A DNA stretch of 64,000 nucleotides from Heligmosomoides polygyrus polygyrus (Eukaryota > Nematoda > Chromadorea > Rhabditida > Heligmosomidae). The stretch is from contig OX377203.1 in assembly GCA_947396885.1 (NCBI GenBank), forward strand, positions 1,178,001 through 1,242,000, written 5' to 3'. Shown piece by piece: positions 21,881 through 32,400 of the stretch. The notes beneath the pieces are model-generated. The model had not been told where the DNA came from. It saw nothing but the letters and a program-made list of their open reading frames with translations, and searched no databases. The translations under genes and the position numbers were made by a program. Every line of letters begins with the position of its first letter. Position 1 is the first letter of the stretch.

Positions 21881-22380
21881 CTTCTACTAGGTGCGGCTCC
21901 TCTACATAGACGGCCGATATATGTGATAAACCTACATTTCCGACCAGTCCTTCAATCATTTTTGAGAAGATCACACCGAGAGCATGGAAGCCGTTGAACA
22001 CCGACTGGAAGAAGTGTGAGAACGCTGAAAAGGTCGTGTAATCATCAGAAAAAAGGACGGAGACACAGAGTGAATGGAGCAGGATTGACTAACCATCTCG
22101 TAGCTCAGTGGCCAAAACTGACGACTCATGGGAGATTTCATGGAAGAAACCACCCGGCTGTTGATGGTGACAGAGTGCGTCGAACAGCGGCGAGAAGAGC
22201 CAGGAAAAGGTGCTAAAACGTTCTTCGAGTGTTAGGTAGAACCCGCAGAGCAGAGCGTTTTCAGTTTCACTTCTTCTTCATCTAACATTCTGGTATTCAT
22301 CTACGGAAAGATGGTACTAGGAGGAGTCACGACTTGAGTGGGTATGGAAGCGGTTTCGATTCTAAAAAATCACGCGATTT
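21881..22380. other. No gene recognised
   Basis: Mixed spacer. Open frames on both strands at 21971-22216 are overlapping shadows. Confidence 0.45.
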
Positions 22381-22385
22381 TTGCA

Positions 22386-22550
22386 GTTGTCGTTTATGTG
22401 GCCTACATGGTGAGGCTGGAATGTGTCAGTCAATCACAGCCAATCACGGTACGTCGCCCCCACCATGGTTTGTATGACAGGCGCATTCTGTGCACACGGA
22501 CTAGCATGATGACCTTCCCACTCCTTTGTAGGCCACATTAGCGACCAGTA
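22386..22550. mobile_element. MITE, CAAGTCG-type family, worn
   Basis: Ends TTGTCGTTTATGTGGCCTAC and GTAGGCCACATTAGCGACCA are inverted. The terminal bases are damaged and the target duplication is not clear. Family as at 19139-19281. Confidence 0.55.
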
Positions 22551-23245
22551 TCCTAACTTCTGTATTCTTTCGCATTTCCTAACTTTGTATGAAAACTCCA
22601 GGCTAGAGTAGGATGCCTTCCAATCGAGTGCCTTCATGTTCGACTCGCCAAGTCGTTCACTCTTGCAACTATGTACTGTATGACATTAAAACGCTGCTTT
22701 TTAAGAGGTGATCTCCGAAAGACTACAGCCAAAGCAGAAAAATCAAATTCCAAAAATCAAAAATCAAAATTCAAATCAAAGTGCATCTGCACTGCCGTGC
22801 AGAAGTCGACTGCATGGCTCATACTAAAAAGCATAAATAGCGTCGTTCTCTGCAATGATCGCTTAACCCCTTATTTTTTTCAAAAAATATTTTGTGGAAA
22901 TATTAAAACTCGTGATTTCTGAAGAAGGTTTGGCTAGTAACTGACAAAATTTAAAACAAAATAGATTGAGCTTGACCTATGAGTTTGCGAAGGGGTCTCA
23001 AAATGCAATAAAGCCTTAAAAATTTTCATTCAAAAATTCAAAATCTACAAAATAAGTTCATCGACGACTAGATGCTCACCTGCAGAAGAAGCCCTCTGGC
23101 TCTGGCATATACAAGTGGCGGAGGTATCGATAGAAGACGATCGAAAAGAAGAGTCCCGCTAACGAAGCGAACGCCAGGGACGAAGTGCGAGCTGCTTCTC
23201 TGGAAAATTATATACCATTAGAAGCGTTTACAAAAATTTTTCGGA
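22551..23245. other. No gene recognised
   Basis: AT-rich spacer with an AAATTCAAA-type low-complexity run at 22740-22775. Confidence 0.45.
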
Positions 23246-23249
23246 CAGG

Positions 23250-23401
23250 TCGTTTGTATGGCCTACATGAGGTGTCAGCCAATCGAAGTGCTGAACACCC
23301 TCGAGTGAACAAGAGCACCCACCCCACAAATAACTTCTGTGACTCCCGTTCGACGCCACCTGCGTTCTCGCCTTCCCATGTAGGCCACATTAACAACTTG
23401 T
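23250..23401. mobile_element. MITE, CAAGTCG-type family
   Basis: The left end CAGGTCGTTTGTATGGCCTA and right end GTAGGCCACATTAACAACTT are inverted over about 25 bp; TA follows the right end. Confidence 0.55.
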
Positions 23402-24424
23402 ATGCAAAGCTCTATTTAAGGATTTGACCCAATCCCGTAGAAACACTAGGTATTTGCAAGAAAAAGTGGTGGTTGGCTAAAGGCTTGCAGAAAAACTGTG
23501 AAAATTCGGTTCGGCACATCAGAGCAAGTCGGTCTACACCAAAAAAATCGAAGGAAGATTTAGAAGAGGCCCTGAAGGAGCAAATCGCCCTGATCACTCT
23601 GACTCACTTGTATTCCGTCGGAATTTCATCCACAACTTCTTTCACGGCACGAAGGCTAATTGGACAGCCACAGCAGTCGATCTCCTTAAATAGTGTGAAC
23701 GTTTGGGTGAAAATGATGAAAGTATTTATAGAACCAGAAAAATGACATCGAAAATTTAATAATTTTAATAATTTAATAAATTAGTTTTAATTTTCGCATA
23801 ATTTTTCAGAACATTGAGAAACATAAGAAGAGGGCTAAATGTTTATTTTCTCAACACTGCATTAGCCGAAAGTTTAAAAGTTTAAAAGGATGCAGAACAT
23901 ACACTACATCAGTCCAAATAACCCCTTTCTGGGGTACGTCACGCATTCTATTTGAATTGGATGTCGAGCGGGTAATGGTTCGCCGATTGACAAATGAGTA
24001 AGTGATCCACCCAGACGAATCCCGCATCAGTTCACCGACGCTGCGAAGAGATGGAAGTTTTGCGATCCATAGAGTTGTAGGAAATCACTGCCGACAAGGC
24101 CACGGAGATGGTTTCGCTCAATCAATGCCATGACTGCTTCATAGTGGTGGGTCTCGTGACGTTCGCCACGCTCCATCACGACTCTTCAAGGACACATCCG
24201 CTGGGAGGCGCCCTGGTCCCGACACGGAAGGCATACGGTCGCGCGCACGCGCCTCGACGTAGTATAAACGCCTTCCCGCGCGCACCCGGCAGTCTTCGGC
24301 TTCGTCGTCGCACCGAGCGGTCGGTCCGCTCTCCGCTCCGGTACTTCATTGTTTGTCAGCGCAGCCTTCACTCCATCGAGACATCGACTCGACCAGCCGC
24401 GCAGGACTCCAGGACGACCAAAAC
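23402..24424. other. No gene; GC-rich stretch before a possible first exon
   Basis: 23402-24100 is AT-rich without features. 24180-24424 turns GC-rich and could be the 5' leader of the exon that follows. Its long open frames on both strands reflect the composition. Confidence 0.35.
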
Positions 24425-24472
24425 ATGACGCATGAGCATCAGCCCGCAGAGACCGAGCCACCGCCCTCGTAA
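24425..24472 (+). CDS. Possible first exon, product unknown
   Basis: ATG at 24425 in a fair context (CCAAAACATGACG) opens a frame MTHEHQPAETEPPPS. It runs into a GTAAGC donor at 24472-24473, directly after a GC-rich leader. No further exon can be linked with certainty; the plus-strand exon at 28270-28467 is the nearest candidate. The family is unknown. Confidence 0.25.
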   Translation: MTHEHQPAETEPPPS

Positions 24473-25506
24473 GCGCCGGCTGCAGGGTAGAAGCCAGGAA
24501 GGATCTGTGTGTTGCGCGTGGGGCTGACCCGTAGGTAACGTGGCGGGGCTCAGCCTTAAATCGTAGGATGTTGAACTCGTCTATTGATATGCATTGTGTG
24601 TATTGGGTTGCTATGAAGCATGTTGTCTATTGCGCACTGTCACTGTGGCTCGAGAGTGGGAGAAGGTTCATTCTGAGCGCAGTGACAAATACTGCAGAAG
24701 GTCGGCTGGTTCAGTTGTATCACACCAGTGATGTGAAGATGGGCGAGAGCCGCCGGGGGCCAGCGCAGGTGCAGTCCGCGCGGGAATTGCTAAATATTGG
24801 TAGGAGGTGTGCTAAGTCGGGGCAACAAAGGCCTCACCCCTAACGTGGCAGGTAATGTAAGAGCTAGCGCGCATGGGTAAGACCTCGACTCCGGTTGTGC
24901 CTTACAGGGCAGCATGAGTTCCACCACCGCAGCCGACTCACTCGGGGCACGACAGTGGACACGTGTTTACATACTCCTCCATATGAGGGTTCAAGAACTT
25001 TTTAGGAAATTTGGGTATGTCCTGCTGTAACGCGGCCTGCGCAAATTTATGAAAAAAATCGATCACGACTGTTCTTCTACCCAATAGTTCAGACAAAGAT
25101 GTGAGGATAACTACGGCGACTCAGAGAAGAACACAGAGAAAAGTAGGAGAGGAGGCGGTAATAGGACGAAGAGCAAGTGAAAAAGCAGAAAAAAACAGTA
25201 GAGAGGATGATAAGACTTCGTTTGAAAATCTCAACTTCAAATGTGCAAAAAATAGCGCGAACGTCACATAACGTCGTAAATATTTCAAAAATCAAAACAA
25301 AATCTGACAACTGGGCAAGCTGGTCTGATTTCCTTTAGTGAGCATGTTACTTATGGGTTGGCTGTCCTACCCTTCCTCTGGTCACTTTCGCCCTTTATAG
25401 CGCAGGTTCATAGATGGTAGGCCTTCTCATCAATGCTCTTGATAACACGAATTCAGTAAGTCTCCAGCTTCTCTCGTCATAAAACCTCGGCATTGTAGAG
25501 AATAGT
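24473..25506. other. No gene recognised
   Basis: Possible intron or intergenic sequence. Nothing recognised apart from a purine-rich tract at 25095-25205. Confidence 0.4.
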
Positions 25507-25560
25507 TGTCAATGTTTTTGCTTGTGCCGCTCGAGATTGTTACGGTGGATATTTATTTGC

Positions 25561-25602
25561 CAGGCCTAACGTTTCGACGCTCCCGCCTTCTTCAGAGGCC
25601 TG
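25561..25602 (-). ncRNA. Hammerhead-ribozyme-like motif, left terminus
   Basis: On the minus strand the order is CAGGCCT, CTGAAGA, A, GGCG-GGAG-CGTC, GAAA, CGTT, AGGCCTG. The 7-bp stem I is perfect, stem II has three Watson-Crick pairs and one G-U, and the CUGANGA and GAAA core bases are intact. Stem III is practically absent. Confidence 0.6.
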
Positions 25603-25694
25603 AACGTGGTGCAAGTATTAGATAAGCGATTTACCCCACCAAACGCTATCCCCAAGTTTCTGCTGCAATTCAAAGGAGCATAGTTCGAGCCCAT

Positions 25695-27110
25695 ATGCAA
25701 AACGATGTCGTTTTAGTCAACATTCCAAACGACAATATTAAACATCAACTGATCAGGAATAGGCTCTACGAAAACCAGTGCTTATCAGAAAGTTGTGTTA
25801 CATGTCCATACGGCAAACTCGGAGATTGTTCCCGGGAGGAGCAGTCTATAAGATTGAGTGTCAAACATGTAACTCCACATATATAGGGAAAACAGGGAGA
25901 AAACTAGCCATTCGAATTAGAGAACACCTGGCTAATAAACAACGTGGTAACATCAGAACACCTCTCGAAAAGCACAAAGCTGAGCAGCATAACGGTAACG
26001 ACTTTGAGATAAAGTGCAAGGTGTTGGCGGTAGAAACAGAAATATAGGCAAGGAAGACATTAGAAGCGTTCTGGGCCCGGATTCATGAACGATTTACCGG
26101 CGGGTAAGTGCAAAATTTACCCCCACTCCCCACTTACGCGCGATTCATGAATGCGCGGCGGGAAAAATCCGAGGTAAGTGTCGAGGTAAATGCTACCCCG
26201 TCAGTGCGTCGGGGAACATTTACCTCCAAGGCGAGGGTTTCGCTCCGCGGCCAACTTCTGACCCAATGCATGCCTCCGCTGGCCCTTAGCCAGCTCTGAG
26301 CTGGCCGCCAGCCGCAAATTCAATGCCTAGCAGGGGCGCCTAGTTGCCGTCGCCATGCGCACGTCCTTCGCCGCACTTCGGTAAGTTGTTTTACCTTCTG
26401 CTTTTCTCTATTAGGCTTGCATTCCATGATTTTTTGGGCTCTGTGGACCATGGCGGCCCACAATGCCACTTATTTTTAAGTGAATTGCTTCCTTTAGTGG
26501 CATTGTGGGTCGGCTTGGGCCACCATGAGCCTAGTCCACCACGCAAATCGTAATTTACGATTTGCGTGGGTTGGCTATGCCTGTCCGCCACCCTAGCCTT
26601 CCTTGGCATATGTTGTCTATGGAGGCTACTGTGGTGGATGGCACCATTATTAGTCATGTAGGCCCGCATTTACCATTGTTTCTGTACTTCCTGCTATGCT
26701 ACTAGTTTCCACCCCTCTCCCTCCCTCCCCCCTCGCCCAACACCACATTTCACATTTCATTTCCTCTAAATACGATGCTGCTAGTGTCGGTGCCAGAGAG
26801 GTCCCAGCAGCAAGTGTGACTGCTTGGTTTCGCTGTTAGCTGATGCCAGCGGGCCAGCGGAGGCATGCACATTGGATCAGAAATTGGCCGCGGAGCAAAA
26901 CCCTCGCCTTGGCCGTCATAAATCATGAAACGGAGGTAAGTTCGGGGAAAGTGGCGGGTAAATGGCCGTCGAGGTAAGTGGGGGTAGAATTTACCTCCGG
27001 CCACGTTCATGAATCCGGTCCCTGGATTTTTGCAAGAAATCCTGGCATGGACGACCGTCATGAACGCCCGTCAATTACGAATGATTTTCTGCCGTTTGTG
27101 CCAAAATTCG
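25695..27110 (+). pseudogene. GIY-YIG endonuclease domain of Penelope-like element
   Basis: The family uses this nuclease to nick target DNA for retrotransposition. Visible parts are a leader ending CPYGKLGDC (25800-25827) and the GIY-YIG core VYKIECQTCNSTYIGKTGRK (from about 25840), followed by IREH with the conserved R and H. A later part reads FARNPGMDDRHE after 27020. Damage: the frame changes near 25830 (GGGAGG), a TAG stop lies at 26045-26047, and a MITE interrupts the codons for EAFW/IFAR. Removing the MITE and one CTG copy makes the two halves contiguous, which proves the insertion order. Confidence 0.75.
26074..27021. mobile_element. MITE of the CAG/CTG-target family, 948 bp
   Basis: Ends GGCCCGGATTCATGAACG and its near complement at 27003-27021, flanked by CTG at 26071-26073 and 27022-27024. 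The interior has strong secondary structure: GTGGACCATGGCGGCCCACA and a facing copy at 26440-26555, and a perfect ACGCAAATCGTAAT / ATTACGATTTGCGT hairpin at 26541-26570. No transposase. It landed in the Penelope gene. Confidence 0.8.
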
Positions 27111-27359
27111 AGCTGTACAATGGAAGGGAGCATGTGCAGGTCGTTATCGTTATCTTATACTATCCAGCACCGCACAGTAAGTCTCATTGGCCCGGTCGTA
27201 CTAACACAGAGCTGCGAAAGCACTCCATAGGAGGATCAAGCGTAAGTTTATCCCATTTTGAATGGGTTTTCAGGAGTGATTTCTCTAAGGAGGCGAAACC
27301 GCTAGAGTGGCGATAGCGTTTGGTGGGGTAAGTTGCTTATCAAATACTTGCACCACGTT

Positions 27360-27401
27360 CAGGCCTCTGAAGAAGACGGGAGCGTCGAAACGTTAGGCCT
27401 G
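27360..27401 (+). ncRNA. Hammerhead-ribozyme-like motif, right terminus
   Basis: The order is CAGGCCT (27360-27366), CTGAAGA, A, GACG-GGAG-CGTC, GAAA (27387-27390), CGTT, AGGCCTG (27395-27401). Stems I (7 bp) and II (4 bp) are perfect. Same design as the left terminus, in the opposite orientation. Confidence 0.6.
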
Positions 27402-27454
27402 GCAAATAAAGATCCACCGTAACAACCTCGAGCGGCACAAGCAAAGACATTGAC

Positions 27455-27686
27455 AGCTCTTGATAGCCTTCTTTTCAGCGTTTTTCGCTAATTGTAATTG
27501 AGTTCTGAACTTTTTTCTGTTCCTGTTTTTCTGGGCAAGGTTTTCGCAGCTTTATTACGACCAATGTTGGCGCATCCTTATGGATGTATTAATAATAAAT
27601 AAACGAATAAACAAACTTGCGAATGGTAGATGATCACCTAGGCAGAAGACAGAAGACTGAAAAAAATGAATGAACATTTCCCATAC
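27455..27686. other. No gene recognised
   Basis: AT-rich spacer following the retroelement. Confidence 0.4.
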
Positions 27687-27823
27687 CTCAGAAGTCTCGA
27701 CGACCGCGGGTCTGTCGTCGAGTTTCGTCTCCTCCTGTCGTTCCAACACCACCTCCTGCACGGCTGTGGCTCCACCGGGCGGCATACCGTGCTTCTGCTC
27801 TTCGGTGTTCGAGATGACAACTT
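27687..27823 (-). CDS. Candidate internal exon, product unknown
   Basis: A GC-rich block bounded on the minus strand by a strong acceptor (GTCTTCTCTTCAG) and a GTATGG donor. The open frame reads VVISNTEEQKHGMPPGGATA and then an acidic, glutamine-rich stretch ending VVETSE. The plus strand is also open and has a fair acceptor (CATACCTCAG), so strand choice rests on the more natural composition of the minus reading. No domain is recognised. Confidence 0.3.
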
Positions 27824-28269
27824 CTGAAGAGAAGACGTATAGAGGGAGGGCAGTAGACTTAAAGAGAGGACACAAAGTGTAGAGACTGTGAAAATTCACC
27901 GGAAAGAGGAGCTCAATTCATTCTATCACAGTGAGAACAGTGAAGACAAATTAGTGAAAAAATTGAATTTTTATACCAATTTTATGTTCCAATTTGGAGA
28001 ATACAATTCTGACGTTTTCGTTGGATCACTGAATTTAAAGAGGAAGACGTCACGTGCTCCTTTGTAAGGGCAAATAACGATTTTTTTTTTGCAAAAAATC
28101 AAACTTTCTTTGTAAAGAAAGCACAGAAAAGCGAAGAACAAGTGCACGATAGGAATTCAGAAGAAAAATTCTCCTGATCGATTTCACTTAACAACGCAGA
28201 GGCGGCGGCCGTCGGCGAAAAAAAAACCAGACCATCGCCGAGTTGTTTACCCAGGGTCAGGAATAACAG
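27824..28269. other. No gene recognised
   Basis: AT-rich sequence compatible with intron or intergenic DNA. Confidence 0.4.
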
Positions 28270-28467
28270 CCGATTGTTGATGTCGAAGCGATTTACGAGC
28301 CCACTTCAACTGGCAACGTGCACTGGGTCTCTGCCAGCAAAGAACGGTTGGCAGTGGAAGTGGCGGAAACAACTGAAGACGTCGCCATGGAGTCTTCTGC
28401 CCTGCCACAAGCGCAGGTGGAAATTCGTCGACAGAGAAGACTCCGAGAGTTCCTTGCATTGGAAAGG
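28270..28467 (+). CDS. Candidate internal exon, product unknown
   Basis: A 198-bp block (66 codons) between a possible acceptor (GAATAACAG) and a good donor (AGGGTAAGAA). It reads PIVDVEAIYEPTSTGNVHWV, then a charged helical stretch including VEIRRQRRLREFLALER. GC content and codon look differ from the surrounding repeats. No family is recognised; a coiled-coil or linker region is possible. Confidence 0.35.
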
Positions 28468-28566
28468 GTAAGAAGCTCAAGCAGGAGATGTTTATTGATT
28501 CTCTCACTTGATCGATTAGTTTGGAATGCGCCATGTACTTCGCAGTCATGGACTTTAGTGGGAATT

Positions 28567-28855
28567 GGGCGCGTGCAGCGCAGTCGGAGGAGGAGCCGAC
28601 TGTCGCCTGCACCCGATACCGGGTTCCTGGTTCGGATTTCCCGCCCAGCCAACGATCCTTCCACTCCTCCGGGGTCGGCGAATTGGTACCAGACTTGTCT
28701 GGGAAGGACAAAGCGTTCACTTGTTCATCGGCTGGCTACCGTAAGTCATTGTATGGCCAAATACGCATTCAAATCGCCTCCACGACATCCCGTAGGAGTA
28801 GAATGCGTGGCGCATCCCAAAAAAGGGATTTAGTAACGCCGTCCTTTATCCTTTA
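28567..28855 (+). repeat. tRNA-derived SINE, copy 2
   Basis: Head GGCGCGTGCAGCGCAGTCGG, B box GGTTCGGATTTCC, conserved 3' block AATGCGTGGCGCATCCC, and tail CCTTTATCCTTTAT. Close to the family consensus. Confidence 0.85.
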
Positions 28856-29400
28856 TGTGCTAGAGAGGTCGAATGGGAATCTTTAGCTCAGAAAATTCAA
28901 AAGAAGAAAATGCATCACTACTTACAGACAAATGTTTACAAAATTGTGTAGATGTGAAGAATTTCCTTGAGCTTCCAGTTTAAGCTGAGTTTTGTATGTG
29001 GAAAAGCATTTGATATAAACTTCAAATGCAACTTTCTTCGAAAATGTTCTACACAAGGCAATAAAGCAAAGCTTTGGTAGTCACTGGGGTACATTTTACG
29101 CTACCACGAGCACTAATAAGTCAGCTTTCAGTAGTTTTATTCCGCTTCTTCAACATGTGAACGGCCACGCCTCTCACATTTCCGCAATAAGCATATCTTG
29201 TCGGATTCGAGTCAACAACACTGACTCAGACCACCGAATCAAATTGAAAGCAATTCGCGTCAGTGGTCTGCGCAGAGATTTATGGATTATGGTAACGTTA
29301 AATGTCTGCATTCTCTCCATAAATGCAGGGTGATTCAAGTAAATTTCAATGCGCCTCAAGTGGTTATTTCTGAGATTTTAAGCCGTTACAGTGATATTCT
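28856..29400. other. No gene recognised
   Basis: AT-rich spacer; short open frames without features. Confidence 0.45.
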
Positions 29401-29404
29401 GCTG

Positions 29405-29492
29405 CGGTCAAACTCTAGCACGAAACGGGACTCGTACCCGCATCGCCTACTTATTGGGCAGGATACTAGGCCATTACACCACCAGCGCTGTT
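29405..29492 (-). repeat. Worn tRNA-derived repeat head
   Basis: On the minus strand TGGTGTAATGG and GGGTACGAGTCCC resemble A and B boxes. It is a diverged relative of the cores at 1882-1957 and 2469-2544. Confidence 0.45.
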
Positions 29493-29557
29493 TGGCCGAA
29501 TGCAACTCAATTTTCAGAGTGCGCCAAGCACTCCACTTCTACGAGATAACTTAAGGG

Positions 29558-29849
29558 TTTAAAGGATGAAGAACGGCGTTATTCAATCCCCTTTGGGATG
29601 CGCCACGCATTCTACTTCTACGGGATGTCGTGGAGGCGAGATGAATACGTATTTGGCCATACAATGACTTGCGGTGGCCAGCCGATGAACAAGTGAGCGC
29701 TTTATCCTCCCAGACAAATCTGGTACCAATTCGCCGACCCCGGAGTGATGGAAAGCCTGGCTGGCCTAGGCGGGAAATCCTAATCAGGAACATGAAATCG
29801 AGTGCAGGCGACAATCGGCGCCTCCTCCGACTGCGCTCCACGCGCCTAG
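29558..29849 (-). repeat. tRNA-derived SINE, copy 3
   Basis: Full-length minus-strand copy. The tail AAAGGATGAAGAACGGCG lies at the low-coordinate end and the head CTGCGCTCCACGCGCC at the high end. Confidence 0.85.
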
Positions 29850-29879
29850 CTTAAGGGTACCATAACATTTTGCTGAGTA

Positions 29880-30015
29880 AGGCTGTGATGGTCATGATTG
29901 TCGATTTCGCCCGAATTTTTCCCAACGGGGTTACCTGAGGTGTTACGAATATGATCCTAATTTTCGAAATTGTGGCGGAGTGAAGTAGGGTACGGTAGGT
30001 GCTGGTGAGTAAGGC
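29880..30015. repeat. Single unit of the 12-kb satellite
   Basis: GATTTCGCCCGAATTTTTCC, then GGTTACCTGAGGTGTTACGA and GGTACGGTAGGTGCTGGTGA follow the block order of the array at 11835-12612. Confidence 0.5.
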
Positions 30016-30080
30016 TTCTATGCAAGTAGAAGTATTTTTCCACCTAGACGGTTGGACTTATTTTCCAACCTTATATCAGG

Positions 30081-30376
30081 AGCGCGTGCAGCGCAGTCGG
30101 AGGAGGCGCGACTGTCGCGTGCACCCGATACCAGGTTCCTGGTTCGGATTTCCCGCCCAGGCCAACCAAGCCTTCCATCCCTCCGGGGTCGGTGAATTGC
30201 TACCAGACTTATCTGGGAAGGACAAAGCGTTGACTTTTTCATCGAATGGCCACCGTAGGTCGTTGTATGGCCAAATACGCATTCAAATCGCCTCTACGAC
30301 ATCCCGTAGGAGTAAAATGCGTGGCGCATCCCAGAAGGGATTGAGTAACGCTGTCCTTTAACCCCTTTTATCCTTA
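30081..30376 (+). repeat. tRNA-derived SINE, copy 4
   Basis: Full-length. Its TTTATCCTTATA tail supplies the TA at which the mariner to its right is inserted. Confidence 0.85.
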
Positions 30377-30689
30377 TATCAGGTCGTCCGGAAAGTTTTC
30401 AGCGTTTTGAGTGCTTCACTTTGAACTACCGTAACTTTCTCAAATCTTATCGGATTTAGTAGAAATAAGCACCCTTCGAATCAACAATCTTTCGCCAACG
30501 GGCAACCAGTCGAATATTTCCATCAGCGAAAAAATTATGTGGTCGAGATTCGACAAAATCCACGAAGGCTGTTTTGGCTTGGTCCTGATTGGTGAAGATT
30601 TACCAGCGAGAAAGTTCTGGAAGTGTTTGAAAAGGAGGAAGTCGGTCGGTGAGAGGTCTGGAGAATATGGTGGCTGAGGCAGAACTTCG

Positions 30690-31782
30690 GCCCTTAACTC
30701 GTTGAATTTTCGAAGAGTGATTTATGAAGCGTGTGGGCTGGCGTTATCCTGCAGAAGAATCGGGCCTCTTCTGTCGACCATGCTGACTGAAGTTGACGCA
30801 ATTTTCGGTGCATTCCGTCGATTTCCTTACAGTGGGACTCTGCTGTGATCATTTGGCTTGGTGCCAAGAAGTTGTGGTGGATCAAGCCAGCCACCGACCA
30901 CCACACAGTGACCATTACCCTTCTTGGTGGAGGTTCGCCTTTGGAAAATGCCTAGGAGGTTCGTCGGCGTCCAACCACTGTCCGGAACGTCTACTGTTAT
31001 CATACAGATTCCACTTTTCGTCAGTTGTGATGGTTCTATCCAAAAACGGGTCAGTTTTGTGGAGAAGAACAAATCTCGAAACGTGACAATTTTCGCCGCT
31101 CTCTAAACTCGTGGGGCACCCTCGTTGTGATCTTTCACCTTCCGAAGGCGCTTCAAAGCATCCGTGACAGCAGTTCTACTGATGTCCAGCTCTTCCGCGA
31201 TCCCGCGAACTGTTCGGGGTAGCTCACCTCCACCAATTCCTTCAACTCGCCGGCCAGGGGCCGAATTCATCAACCACTTACCGGCTGTAAGTGGCGCAAC
31301 TAATCACGAAACCCGCCGTTCGGCCGATTGATCAAAACGTGGTTAGTTAAATCCGGCGTATCCGTAACTAGGCTAGAGTGCCCGGTAACCGCTACGGGGG
31401 TGCAGCGGTTGCGCTCCACGGCTAAACGGTGACCCAGCCGCAACGAATTCACTTACCGCGAATTTGAATGAATCGCAATTCGCGGTTAGTGAGCCGCTGA
31501 CGGATAGTAACGGTGACGGGTGATAAGATTTACCTCCGTTCTCGTTGATGAATCTGGCCCCAGCATTGCTCCAGGTCAACCGCTACTCGGGTCACCTTTG
31601 AGGCCGAAATCTCCGGTCCGAGATCTACTGAACCACTGGTGCACAGTGCTCTCTCCGACACTAGCAGGCCCCCACACTTGACTGATCTTTCGAGCTGTCT
31701 CGGCTACGGATTCTCCCAATTCGAAGGTGAAAAAAAATCTCGTTCGGAATTGCTCCTTGACATACTTCAATAAGGCCTTCAA
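30690..31782 (-). pseudogene. Mariner transposase remains
   Basis: The start is near 31782. Read in three frames, the pieces follow mariner order: an N-terminal helix-turn-helix (FELGESVAETARKISQVWGP, then GESTVHQWFSRSRTGDF), a second DNA-binding part (RGIAEELDISRTAVTDALKR, below 31257), the first catalytic area (TTDEKWNLYDN), and the KKVM-like VTVWWSVAGLIHHNFL block. Several frameshifts and an inserted MITE make it non-functional. The sequence differs clearly from the intact mariner at 7362-8390. Confidence 0.75.
31258..31560. mobile_element. MITE of the CAG/CTG-target family
   Basis: A 303-bp element with ends GGGCCGAATTCATCAAC and GTTGATGAATCTGGCCC, flanked by CAG at 31255-31257 and 31561-31563, inside the mariner transposase. 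Confidence 0.85.
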
Positions 31783-32075
31783 GAACAGAAATATAAGCTA
31801 TTCAGTCAGACAGAGCGAAAAACTCTGTACAGAAAGTAGCATTGGTGCGCAATACAAGTCGTATTTTTACCTAATAATATACGAGTGAAAAATAGTAACA
31901 CAAAATACACAGAACTTTCCGGACAACCTAGTGCTTTAAGATAGAAAGTTGCGCCAAAGTTAACAATTTTAAAGAGGAACAAAAAATGTGAGCGAAATCG
32001 GAGATCATTATCCTGACAGCTTTACTCAACCTAATATAAGGATATATATATGCCACAACGCTGATTTGTTGCGAT

Positions 32076-32400
32076 CAAAACTTCTAGCGCCAGGCGGGAC
32101 TCGAACCCGCACCTCCCTCTGATCGGGCGGGAATGCTCTATCTGACCATCAGCTTAACTGGTTCTATGCTGATATCAGCGGCCAGCTCATCCCGGATACG
32201 GGTGAGTGCTGATCGGTCCCACGAGGTGTGGATGTTGCGTTCAATCAAACGGCGCCGGTGGTGTAAAGGCGTAGAGCATTCCCGCCCGCACAGAGGTAGG
32301 CGCGGGTTCGAGTCCCGCCTGGCGCTAGAAGTTTTGCTCGTTGATCATCGTTGTGACAGCTTAAAACCTCGATACCGGCCACCTGAGGCTTAAAGATACT
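32076..32400 (+). repeat. Composite tRNA-like repeat
   Basis: A truncated reversed tRNA-like core (32085-32140), the CTGATATCAGCGGCCAGCTC spacer and a forward core (about 32250-32326; A box TGGTGTAAAGG, B box GGTTCGAGTCC) repeat the arrangement at 1882-2620. The two loci are related as a unit. Confidence 0.6.

Larger units (their letters stand above)
25507..27454 (+). mobile_element. Penelope-like retroelement, broken
   Basis: Inverted terminal repeats of about 140 bp (25507-25652 and 27312-27454) both contain TTTGGTGGGGTAAG/complement and a hammerhead-like core. Between them lies the C-terminal GIY-YIG part of a Penelope-type protein. No reverse transcriptase domain is present, so the copy is 5'-truncated or internally deleted. 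A 948-bp MITE splits the GIY-YIG gene at 26074-27021. Confidence 0.75.
30379..31930 (-). mobile_element. Broken mariner, second lineage
   Basis: The ends AGGTCGTCCGGAAAGTTTTC and GAACTTTCCGGACAACCT are inverted mariner-type termini; TA precedes the left end and the right target is damaged. The transposase is on the minus strand and in pieces. A 303-bp MITE lies inside. Confidence 0.75.

Noticed and set aside
24108..24461. Arginine-rich protein on either strand
   Set aside because: High GC content alone keeps both strands open; no motif or splice evidence beyond the possible first exon at 24425.
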